A stretch of DNA of 64,000 bases from Lactarius indigo. Lineage: Eukaryota > Basidiomycota > Agaricomycetes > Russulales > Russulaceae. The notes beneath the pieces are model-generated. The model saw nothing but the letters and a program-made list of their open reading frames with translations, ran no database searches and was not told where the DNA came from. Positions 48,830-59,449 of the stretch are shown piece by piece. The stretch is taken from NCBI GenBank assembly GCA_025766275.1, contig JAFKAC010000006.1, positions 868,001 to 932,000 of the forward strand, read 5' to 3'. Position 1 is the first letter of the stretch, and the number at the start of each line of letters is the position of its first letter. The position numbers and the translations under genes are program-made.

Positions 48830-48840
48830 AAGACCAAGAT
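48830..48840 (+). promoter_or_regulatory. element B self-primer binding site
   Basis: AAGACCAAGAT, two bases after the 5' LTR, is complementary over exactly 11 nt to 48627-48637. Tf1 of fission yeast primes reverse transcription with the first 11 nt of its own mRNA in the same way. I see no tRNA-like TGG-start primer site. Confidence 0.72.
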
Positions 48841-48846
48841 ATCATC

Positions 48847-50850
48847 GTGGTGACTATCAACACCCGTGATCAGTGGACAAGTTTTCGTCCATACTATCTA
48901 GAACGACGAGGAGATCGTAACGTACCAACTCGATTCCTGGGAGCCGCTCGGTGGAGAGACCGAGGAGACGAAACCGGATATTTTGTGGAATTCAACGGAC
49001 CTACGAGGTTCAGACCCGTTGAGTTTAATTTCGACCATCTGTGCTGGGTGGAAATTATGTGGAACCCTATAGATCATCGCTGGGACATTGTAAGACCAGC
49101 CGGAAGACAGTACCAGTGTGACATTGACTCGCGAGAGCTCAATTCGCGAGCTGATTGGGGGCCAATTGACGGTCAATTACGAGAACATTCCACCGGAGAG
49201 GCGGTAAGCGAAGAAACAGAAGAGGAAGGACAAAGCGAAGAAGAACACCAACAAGCTAGCGTCGGACCTATTGAACAATACACCATCCAACGAGCTGAGT
49301 CCTTGCATATCGCGGAATCACCAGAAGTTATTCACGTACGATCACCAGCGGCAGGAATGGCAACCGCCACCATGACCGCGGAAGAAATCACCACCATAAG
49401 AGAACAAGCGGCGCACGAGGCAGCCGAGGCCATCAGACAAGAATCACAACGACACCTTTTCCCAATCAACCCCGAAACTGGGCATCGAATGACCGCCGAC
49501 GATGCCGCAATCTTTCGAGCCATCGGACCAGATCAAGGAGACCCCCCATCTGGAGGTGGACGAAGACAAGGACTATCAATTGACCCTCCACCGGGATGGG
49601 GAGGACCACCAGGAGGAGACTTCCCTCGACGACCAGGTAACGGAGGCAACCCACCAGACCTCCCAACTAACCCACCAAATGGGGGACCCCCGGATGGAGG
49701 CAACGGCGGAGGCCCTCCAGGAGGAGGAGGAGGAGGGCATGGACATGAAAAACTAACCGGTGAACCTCCTACTATCTTCGATGGAGATCGTACTAAGGTG
49801 GATTCGTTCCTCACACAATGGCATGTATACTGGGGGATGAATCTCGACGCCTCCATCATGCGCAACGACTACCGACGCTGTCTTCTATTCCTGTCATACA
49901 TCAAGGGGGCATCGGTCAGCGAATGGGTGCTTTCGTACCTCAAATGGCTCAATCGGCAAGTACAACGCGGGATAGACCAATATACAAGAGATCTATGGAA
50001 TGCAGTAGCAGAAGGGTTTAACCAAAGGTTCGTCAACACCCTTGAACGAGAACAGGCTCAAGCGCTTCTGAGAAAAGGACTCAAAATGACCGACGGAGAC
50101 ATCGACAAGTACGTCAATGAGTTTGAAGAAGCCGCTAGAAAGGCCGGATACCGCCTCAACGACCCCCAGACCATCGACTTATTCACGAAGGGATTGCCGA
50201 AGAAGCTATACGAAAAAACGTACGATCTGGACGAACCAGAAACGTTCGACGAGTGGAAGAGAGCCACACTCCGTCGGCAGCGAAACTATATTCATATCTG
50301 AGCCAGAGTGGATGAATATAAAGACACCAAACCAAAGAAAGCGGGCAACGCCGGATGGACCATACCCCAAAACCTCGCAAATCCTTGGGCAATGGACACC
50401 TCCGCGGACCGAGTAAAAGCGCGACTGGCTGGATCAGAAGAGATCGACTACAGTCAGCTACCGTACACCGGCCGAGTCAATCCGCCTCCCTTTCCGCCTA
50501 GAGGAGGGCCCGGAGTCAGAGGACGCGGGAGAGGAGGGTCACGACGAGACCTGAGGGCGGTGTTGTGTTACAATTGCAATGCCCCGGGTCATCTCTCACG
50601 AAATTGCCCCCATCCTAGACAGCCAAGACAGTGGCAGCCGCAGAATGCCGGACCCTCCGCAGTCCGGGCAGCGGAGACAGACTATTACACTCAAGAAACG
50701 TCGCCGGCGCAGATACAGGCTGCCTCAACCAACAAAACTGCCGAAGAACGAGCCAAGGAGTGGCTAACGGGAGTAGCAAATGCTCCAGACGAAGTAAAAG
50801 ACCTGATATTGCAGGATTTGTGGGGGAAAGAGGGTTTTCGGAGTGCCTGA
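48847..50850 (+). pseudogene. element B gag (one internal TGA)
   Basis: The frame is closed by TAA at 48828-48830 and contains no ATG until well inside the conserved region. The first candidate is GTG at 48847, with A at -3 and G at +4. The protein has a conserved head (WTSFRPYYLERRGDRNVPTR), a Pro/Gly-rich segment, and the retrotransposon Gag core (LTGEPPTIFDGDRTKVDSFL ... RGIDQYTRDLWNAVAEGF). After TGA 50299-50301 comes the zinc knuckle CYNCNAPGHLSRNC (about 50569-50610). Element A has CGA at the first TGA. The frame ends at TGA 50848-50850, just after the frameshift site. Apart from the internal stop it looks functional. Confidence 0.9.
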
Positions 50851-50872
50851 ACCCATCGGCCTGGGTGAGGGC
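50832..50872 (+). promoter_or_regulatory. element B gag-pol -1 frameshift signal
   Basis: Slippery G GGT TTT at 50832-50838 in gag frame, a 6-nt spacer, then a hairpin at 50845-50872 that is perfect in element A but has two mismatches and one G-T pair here. The pol frame (GFSECLNPSAW...) continues in -1. Confidence 0.75.
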
Positions 50873-53800
50873 TTTAAATTGTAATTCTGTAATCATGACG
50901 CGCTTTCGTTCTCTTTGAATTCCAGTCTCGATACACACGAATTACCAAATGGCCGACATAAAAGCACTGATAGATTCGGGGGCCACCGACAACTTCATAC
51001 ACCCAAATTTCGTAAAGAAGATGGGCATCGGCACGCAAATGCTGGCCCAACCCCGCAAGATTTGGAACATTGACCAAACAGAAAATAAAGCTGGGTCCAT
51101 CACTCATTTTAGTGATCTCGACGTATACGCCAAAGGATACCACAGGACAATGCGATTCCTTATCACGGACCTCGGAGACAAGGACATCGTACTAGGGTAT
51201 CCCTGGTTGGCAACCTATGAACCAACCATTAGCTGGCGTAATGCGGTAATACACGAAGAGATCATGCCCGTAGTGATCAGTACCCAGGACAGTCTTCACC
51301 GACATACCGTCATAGCCGTTGCTCTCACTAACGAACAGAAAGAAGAACTAGTCGCAGAACTAGACGAGGAGGACACGTCATTACGCGCCACTACATCTAC
51401 GGAGCTAGCAATTCAAGCAAGAAAGGAGGAGCAACCCGTAGAACTACCAGCAGAATACCAAACCTTTCAAAACCTCTTCAGCGAAGAGGCGTCGCAACGC
51501 TTCCCCCCCGCCAGACCGTGGGATCACGCGATCGATTTCAAACCAAGCGCCCCGGCGGCCATAGATTGTAAAATATACCCGCTGACGCAAGAAGAAGAGG
51601 GCAAACTTAAAGAATTCTTAGACGAAAAGCTCAGGCAGGGATATCTACGTCCCTCCATCTCTCCGTACGCATCATCATTCTTCTTTATCAAAAAGAAGGA
51701 CGGAAAACTACACCTGGTACAGGACTATCGGGTTATCAACTCCCATACCATACGAAATCAATACCCGCTCCCCTTAATTCAAGACCTCATCTACGACCTC
51801 AGTAACGCGCATATCTATACGAAACTCGATATCCGCTGGGGATATAATAACATCCGCATTCGGGACAGCGATCAAGAAAAAGCGGCCTTTAAGACCAAAT
51901 TCGGACTCTTTGAGCCGACAGTCATGTTCTTCGGCCTCACCAACTCACCGGTGACCTTCCAAACAATGATGAATCACATATATCGGGACACGATTGCTAA
52001 GCACGAACTCCGCGGTACGATCATCCGAGTCTACATGGACGACATCGGTATCGCGACGCGTGAAGGTCGCACCTCCGCGGACCACATCGCGGCGGTGACA
52101 GATGTCCTTCGGGTCGCCCAAGAACATGACCTGTACTTCAAACTCGAGAAATGCCTGTTCCACCAACCTCGGATGGATTACCTGGGGGTAATCCTTGAAA
52201 AGGGGGTAACTCGCATGGATCCGGTAAAAGTTCGAGGCATCAAAGACTGGCCTACGCCAACCAAAGTCAGGGACGTACGCTCCTTTTTAGGGTTCTGCAA
52301 CTTTTACCGCTTATTCATCCGAGGTTTTGCAACACACACCCGACCACTGAACCGGCTTACGAGGAAAGACACCGAGTGGCGATGGACGGAAGAAGAAGAT
52401 CGCGCATTCAAGACACTCAAACGCCTTGTCACAGAAGAACCGGTGTTAGCACACCCCACCTTACAAGAACAATTCGAACTAGAGGTCGACGCTTCCGGGT
52501 TCGCGGTGGGTGCAGTCCTCTTACAAAAGAAGCGTGACGGGCGTAAGCACCCAATAGGCTACTACTCTGCAACACTAAGCGAAGCAGAACGCAACTACGA
52601 TATTTACGACTTGGAACTCCTTGCCATTGTGAAGGCCCTCCGACACTGGCGCCCCCTACTCGCGGGATCCCCACATAAGATCAAGATATTCTCGGATCAC
52701 CTCAACCTACAATATTGGAAGACGCCGCAGAAGATTAGTCGGAGAGTCGCCCGAGAAGTACTGGAGTTGATGGAATACGATTTTGAGATCCACCATATCA
52801 AGGGGAAGAATAACGGTAGAGCAGATGCACTGTCAAGGAGACCAGATTACGACCAAGGGGACGAGGACAACCAAGGTGTGGTTGTCTTACCTCCGGAAGT
52901 GTTTGTACGAGCAACTAACACCGCACGCACGTTGGAAATACACCCTATGATGCAACAACCGAGACGACAACAAGACCCCGCCATAATTAAAACTTGGGTC
53001 GATGCGCATCGTCTCAAGGAGATCGACGGAGAATGGTACAAGGATGGACGACTAGTAATCACCGGGCCAATGACGACATATAGGGCCATCATACAAGATC
53101 ACCACGATCCACCAGTACACGGACATCCCGGAATAAGTAGAACACAACGGATTGTGGAACGACATCACTGGTGGCCAACCATTCGCCGAGACGTCTATGA
53201 GTACGTCACTGGATGCGCTGACTGCCAACGAAATAAGGTCAACACTCGACCTATCCAAGCCCCACTGTATCCGATCACCGCAATCACGGACGCTCCCCCT
53301 TTCCATACCATTGCCCTAGATTTCATCACCAAACTGCCGACCTCACAGTCATATGACAGCATCCTGACCGTCACTGACCACGACTGCAGTAAAGCGTCTA
53401 TATTCATCCCGTGCAATGAGGAAATTACAGCGGAAGGTACCGCCATTTTGTACGTCAATCATGTGTTCAGGAGATTCGGATTACCGCGTAAAATTATTAG
53501 CGACCGCGACCCCCGATTTGCCTCCAAATTCACAAGGGAAGTATGCCGCATACTGGGGATTCAACAGAATATCTCCACGGCCTATCATCCACGCACAGAC
53601 GGACAGTCAGAACGTACTAATCAGTGGCTCGAACAATACTTGCGGTTCTGGGCCAATGAGCGTCAAGATAACTGGGCGGAGTACCTCCCTATAGCGGAAT
53701 TCGCTCACAACAATTGGCCTCATGAGCATACAAAGCAATCGCCGTTCATGCTTCTGATGGGATACAACCCAACGGCTGATTGGACGGATAAGCCATCCCC

Positions 53801-55568
53801 AATCCCTAACGTGATCACCAGACTAACGCAACTAAAGGAAGCGCGCCAACTTGCACAAGGTCTCATCAAAAAGGCACAAGATAGTTGGATTCAGCACAAA
53901 GATACCCCGCGCTATCAGGTCGGTGACCAGGTGTGGCTAGAAGGGAAACATCTGCGAACCAATCAACCCATGGCAAAATTGGCGGCGCGATGCCACGGAC
54001 CGTTTAAGGTCACCCAGGTGATGTCTCCATACAATTACCGCCTAGAACTTCCCACACAGTGGAGCATCCATCCAGTGTTTCATATCGATCTTCTCACGCC
54101 ATACAAGAACACTACCTTCCACGGCGAGAATTTCCCACGTCCGCCACCGGATCTTGAGGAAGGAGAAGAAGAATACGAGGTCGAGGCAATTCTAGACTCG
54201 TGGCATTTCGGCAGACGAAGAAAACTCCAGTACCTCGTCAAATGGAAGGGGTATCCGGACTCGGAGAACCAGTGGGTCGACAAGGACGACGTATTCGCAC
54301 CTGAGGCAATAGAGGCGTATCGAGCGGGCCGGCCAACCACTCGCTATCATAAAAGCGACTCCCCGGATGACCATGGGCAGTATCCCTCCCACCTTCGAGC
54401 CTCCTGCACTTCCATGCCCACTTCTCCTCTCAGACATGTCACCACGGCGATCCTCCTCGACCAAGTCGCACAAGACGCCGCCAACATCCAAGACGACGAA
54501 GAAACCGTGGTACAACAGGTCCGCCTCACTCCGTACACACCTGCAGACCTGCGAACGGGGCATATCACCGCTCAAGAGTGGGCTGCAGTCCTACAGAGAT
54601 TCCCCGACCCGACTCAGCAGCCCGACGACGAGCAGCAGCATGCCGTCGCTCACATCTTCCGAGATGACGACGGTAATCGGGAACCCATTGCCATCATCCC
54701 CCCAGGTGACGACCTCATCGGCACAAGGGGAATTCTCCCTGCCGACCGACCCCTCGAAGATCCAAGCGGAGTTAGAAGCAGCGGAGGACTGGTGGAGGGC
54801 GGCGAAGGAGTGGGCCAACGAACAGCTGCGCTTAGCGCAGAGGAGATTGAGCGAGCTGCGGCAGCACAGGCAACGCTCCCTCATGACGAAGCTCATGTTG
54901 ACGACGAAGATTACTACCCGGTCAGACACCCCCTCCTTCGAACGCACAGCCACCCTACTAATCCCCGAATCACCCCATGGCTCGTCCACACCGACGGCAC
55001 CCCCATGTCTCGAGGACGTGTGCAACTGCCCGGCGTCGCACTTCACACCCCCATTACGCACAACGATGACCCTGCGCAGGTCCTTGCGCCTGAGGGGTTC
55101 AGGGCAAATCGACAGCCCCATTACGTTCACTTCCCCATCACCGGACCCGATGGCGTAGAGATGAACGCCAGCCACATTCAGATAGTCGGAGGTGCGAATC
55201 CGTTTGTCCTTGGACTCATTCCCGGGTCCCCCCATCTTTACGGCAAACCGCTGTACGCCTTCCCGATGCTATCGGCTGCGGGACGCGCCTTCATCGCCCA
55301 TGAGGACCTCGTTATCCTCGCGTCCGACAAGATTACGGACCGCGCCCTGCACCGCATCGGGGATGAGTCCCTGACTGCGGAGGTGACGCGCTACCGGTCG
55401 GCCGCGTACGAGGAAGAATGACTTGCGGCCCGAATCCGTCAACTTCAGGCCATGCGGCTGTCGGTGAGGGACGACAAGATGGACTGCATTTATCGGTTGG
55501 AGAGGGCGAACATCTTCGAGCGGCTCAGTGACGAGCAATCCACTTGGCCGGCGCGAGACTTTCGGTGA
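50839..55568 (+). pseudogene. element B pol with chromodomain and long C-terminal extension
   Basis: Pol begins in the -1 frame at the slippery site. TGA at 50916-50918 (CGA in element A) precedes the open stretch 50949-55418, followed by TGA 55419-55421 (Arg CGG in A) and a final stop at 55566-55568. Domains: protease IKALIDSGATDNF; RT LVQDYRVINSHTIRNQYPLP with YMDD at 52032-52043; RNase H ELEVDASGFAVGAVLLQ (about 52480); integrase finger GHPGISRTQRIVERHHWWP and GCADCQRN; DDE residues in ALDFITKLP, SDRDPRF and TDGQSERTNQW; chromodomain LQYLVKWKGYPDSENQWVD (54172-54330). About 400 more codons follow, without transmembrane or signal features. Intact apart from the two stops. Confidence 0.92.
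54367..55158 (+). other. 263-codon overlapping frame inside the pol extension
   Basis: An alternative frame over the C-terminal extension of pol begins with ATG and stays open for 263 codons. It encodes an Arg/Leu/Glu-rich helix (ELEAAEDWWRAAKEWANEQL). Element A has the corresponding frame open for 241 codons (35509-36234), although its pol frame there is broken. Coding status is uncertain. Confidence 0.3.
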
Positions 55569-55582
55569 GTCGGGAGTCTCAT

Positions 55583-55598
55583 GCTGAAAAGGGGGTGA
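55583..55598 (+). other. element B polypurine tract
   Basis: The purine run gaaaagggggtga directly before the 3' LTR is the expected start site for plus-strand DNA synthesis. The same tract stands before the 3' LTR of element A. Confidence 0.75.
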
Positions 55599-56086
55599 TG
55601 TCATGGTTGCATGTGTTGGACCCTTACTGTACCGGTTGCAGCTACGGCGGTAAGGTAGATTAGTTGCGGACTTACTTACGGTGATACGGTAGTGCGATAG
55701 GCGATAGGATACGATAGCTGTACGATAGCTGACTGATGACCGACGCCACTAGTACAGGTACTAGTAGTAGTAGGGTTTGAGTTGTTTCTGCGATACGTTG
55801 GACGCTACTATACTGTGACTCTTAGCAGCGCTTCTAAGCCTGCTCGACTTGTATTTAAACCGTACTGCGGAGACCAAGATACGCCATCTTGGTCTTCTTC
55901 AATCGTCACTTGCTTCTCTCTTTCTCACGTCTCATCTCTTATCCCGGACAAGGGAGTCGCCGTTATACTAGTGTCTTTGAACATCTAGGCCCGCCTTCGT
56001 GCCATACGCCTCTAAGGCGTGATTAGCTAAGTTACCAAGTCGCCGTATCCGAGCTCAAGTCGAGCTGACGTCGTGACGATGTTACA
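55599..56086 (+). repeat. element B 3' LTR
   Basis: 488 bp, identical by eye to the 5' LTR except for three C/T differences, all at CpG. The closeness implies a recent insertion. Confidence 0.95.
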
Positions 56087-57850
56087 AGTTCAAAGCGCAG
56101 TAACAAAGTTAAGCGGACAATGCGACTGCACACCCGGGACACAGGCAATCACGGTTCAAGTTGAGTCAACATAGCTATTCCTGTGAGAATGCAGCTGTGA
56201 AAGAGGTGCCCAGGTATGATGCATGATGGCCCGGCTTTGTTCTTTGGACCCTGACGGTTTTGAAGGGCGCCACCTGACAGGAAAGCACTGCGGGACAGAG
56301 GGCAGGGCATGTACAAGATTAGTGCCGATAAGCGCCAGTTGACACGTTGACAACACGGGCTCACCAGACTCCTCCCTTCCTATCCCCCTATATCACGAGG
56401 TCGTCAGCTCTTACAATTCTGCATAATCATTGTGTCGGACTTCCTACAACATAGCAACTCAACGCTTGCACTATGGGTGGCATGGCGGACCGGCTATCTG
56501 GGAGACAACACCAGTACAACACCCTTATCTCAATTCATTCCTACTGGACCGCATGACGCAGGTGAGGCAAAAAAAAATTGTGCCAATCTCCGCAAACATA
56601 CATAACTGAGATTGACTTGAAAGAACGCACGAGTGTCCTCGAGGCGAAATCCAATAGAAGGGTACCGAATTGAAGTGGGCTCAAGCAGCTCGTGGGCACT
56701 GGCAGTCTGGGTACGTTGAGTTCCCTACCGAACACTCTTTTTTTGATTAGTTGAATCTATTTTTATTATTACAGGAAAGGAACGTTTGGACCAGGCTTTC
56801 GTCCCACCTCAGTGACCCCACGATGTCTTTTCTTCGCCACGTGTATTTTTTTGGCATAGACTTGGCACTATCTCATCAGTGTGCTCTGGTGTTTCAAGCG
56901 CCTACGGCCTGCCTGTTCATTGCCTTTCATTATGCACTCTCTGCGCCATCTCACCTTTTCCCCTGTCTTTCATACCTCTCGTCCTCTGTCATTCCTCTCA
57001 ACAGCATTTGTGGATACACCATCCCTGCAAGATGTTTCTATTCACCATGATATCAGTTCATACTGTCGGGCATTGGGGTGAGTTGTGATTCTGCGACTCA
57101 GTTCTTCTCTGTCGTCAATTACTGTTTATCCCATTCCTTTCATCCCAATGTCTTTCTTTTGTATGACTCGTGCCTGCAATTTTGTTTGTTTGCGCCCCTG
57201 AGCCATTGCTCTGTTCCTATGCTGAGATGTTTTCAGTGTCCCTGCCAGTTCATTGCCCACGAAAGTGCTTACTGAGTAGTATTTAAATACTACAAACTTC
57301 CAATACCAATAGCAGCACCCACTCCCCTCTTCGTTCCAGTGCTGACTAGCCATAGCTATGGCACATTGACTCTTAGCCCAACCTGCAAAGTTAAACTCTC
57401 GACCTCACCTCCATTGACCTCCACCCGGCCCATTCAAACCCGACCTCCGTCATCAAAATTTCCATTATTGACTTACCATCCTCCTTTTTTGTTCGTCGTA
57501 CTAGCCTCCATTCCCTTTTACACCTCTGTCCACCTACCCCAACCACCTTTGATACCACAGTCATTCCCTCTAACCTTCTCTAAGATTGCCTTGGCCTCGC
57601 GATCCCCATCACTCGTTGCCATCTTTCTCTGCCCGTCCTTACTTGTTCGTTTCTGCCACACTATCTACACTTTTTATAGGCGTGTTGAATTTTCTCCGAA
57701 TCCTACTCAAATTAGGTCACAGTGGGCAAGTTTAGTTGCAGCGTATACACCCTTGAAGCATGCCCGCCACATATGCACAGTGTATGGCATTTAATTGTGT
57801 AGCGTGTCACTCAGCTAACTGATATAACTCGATTAGTGATAGAGTCGGTC
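56087..57850. other. no recognised gene
   Basis: Several open frames rich in Ser, Leu and Pro (for example + 57339-57794) have no recognisable domain. The left edge is the right flank of element B and does not continue the transposase found on its left. Confidence 0.4.
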
Positions 57851-58823
57851 CTTAGCGATGTGGCGAAAGAAGGTTGGGAACAATTTAGCCTCAAATGGTT
57901 TCGCCAACGAAGTAAGTGTTATTAAGTCGTACTTAATTACAATGATGGATCCTCACCCCTTCCATCAGTCCGAGAACAAGCCAGAAGAGCGAAGAGAAGA
58001 CTTGGTCCTCGTCTGAACGGGTTCATTCATCGAACAATAGAACATGAAGTGATTTATTTATTATGTTCTGTGTATTTCTTGGTGTACATACTCACTGTTA
58101 TATCAAGGCTCAGCTAGGGTACCTTGATCTTCAGAATAGCCCTCAGGGCCTTGCAATATCCATGTCAGCGGGAGGTCGTTATGAGTATGTGATGAGAGTC
58201 CCTGAAAGTCCGTTACTATGCTATGACAGCTGAATCGTGTTAAAGGTACATGCATCGAGCGACTGCTGTCACAATTGAGAAACAACCACTCCCCAGCGTA
58301 AGCTCCAATTCCAAAGTGCGGGGCCACATAGGTGACTTATTGTCCCTCTCCTATCCTGTGCTAATCCATCGCAACTTCTTGCACTGAGAAGCTCCTCCAG
58401 GAGAACAAGAGGCTGAAAGATGAACTGTTGAAAATGGAGATCCGTCTTGCCTGTGCCAATTCTCTTATCGATACTGAGGATTGCGGAGATGTAGGGGTTG
58501 CTACAGGAGCCCCAACTGCAGTAACAGAGCGGGTAGGTCATCTTTGCATCGCTGTCATGCTATCTCATAGATCTACACTCTAGATTCAGTGCCTGATTGT
58601 ATTATCGAAGAATAGAAAGCACCAAGTACGTCACCACACTTTTTAATGACATTTTCTGAGTATCTGTCAGATTTCGCTTATGCACGAGGCCAATGTGTAC
58701 CGATACCAGGAGGACTTGATGAATTATCATTATGAACGTGGTGTTGAAGAGGAGAGGAGGAATGCGCATGATACTCTCCTCGGAGAATATCACAACTGGG
58801 ATGGACAGGAAAGTGGTGTTTGA
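57851..58823 (+). CDS. possible small multi-exon gene, function unknown
   Basis: Three protein-like exons with plausible splice borders occur in order: a basic one (VREQARRAKRRLGPRLNGFI, about 57970), a coiled-coil one (KLLQENKRLKDELLKMEIRL, about 58385-58532, with a GTAGGT donor) and an acidic one (SLMHEANVYRYQEDLMNYHY, about 58675) ending QESGV and a stop at about 58823. I do not recognise the family. The exons might belong to different relics, and the first joins are uncertain. Confidence 0.25.
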
Positions 58824-59149
58824 AGACCCCAATCAGTCTGAACAGGAGGTGTGAGATGATGCCACTTTGTGTGGCTGTGTGTCGAATATCGTTGAACAAA
58901 CATGCTTCTATTGGTATCTAAAATTGTGAATATGTGCCATGTGCATTCAAGTAGTATTGTGCTTGAAGCTTGTAAGCTCGAACCTCAAAACTATCGGAAG
59001 ACAGTTACTGAGGGCAGGCAGTACACAGCGACTGACTTTGGTATCGCCCTCGACCATTGCACCTCCTGTAAGAGCATGGGAAAGCTCAACTAATGCAAGC
59101 GTATCGATTGATATGTGTAAGGAGGAGGGTCGCATGTACTTTTTTTTTT

Positions 59150-59449
59150 TTCCTTCTCGACTTGAAAACAAGAAATACTATTAACCTAAACTCCTCAAAC
59201 AGACTCATACAACGACTTGCGGAGTGCTCAGATGTCGTACTGGAGAACTTCAAGCCCGGAAGTACGTGCACCGCAGCTGTTCTCCCTGTGCGGCTTCACT
59301 GTTAACCTTACGATATCATCACGCGCCAGCACTGGAAAGATGGGGTCTCGGTTCTGACAAGCTACGTGCGACCAATCCGGGACTAATCTTTACATGCATC
59401 TCTGGATATGGTCAAACGGGTGATGGTCCCTGGTCTTCGACTCCATAAG
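59150..59449 (+). pseudogene. CoA-transferase family III (CaiB/BaiF) fragment
   Basis: Two adjoining exons encode part of the conserved N-terminal half of this family: [20 protein letters not shown] with VVLENFKPG, then, after an intron of about 70 nt, [20 protein letters not shown] and [16 protein letters not shown], ending at TAA. Neither the upstream CoA-binding start nor the rest of the enzyme is found nearby. It is therefore a gene remnant. Confidence 0.7.

Larger units (their letters stand above)
48340..56086 (+). mobile_element. element B: young Ty3/gypsy chromovirus, nearly intact
   Basis: A 7747-bp element with two 488-bp LTRs (48340-48827 and 55599-56086) that differ at only three sites by eye. 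It encodes gag and, in the -1 frame, a pol with protease, RT, RNase H, integrase and chromodomain. All pol catalytic motifs are present. In-frame stops at 50299, 50848, 50916 and 55419 are the visible defects. The flanks (gaaga on the left, agttc on the right) do not match, so no target duplication is present. Confidence 0.95.

Noticed and set aside
54331..55568. Envelope-like gene in element B
   Set aside because: The extension is in frame with pol and has no signal peptide, membrane segment or cleavage site.
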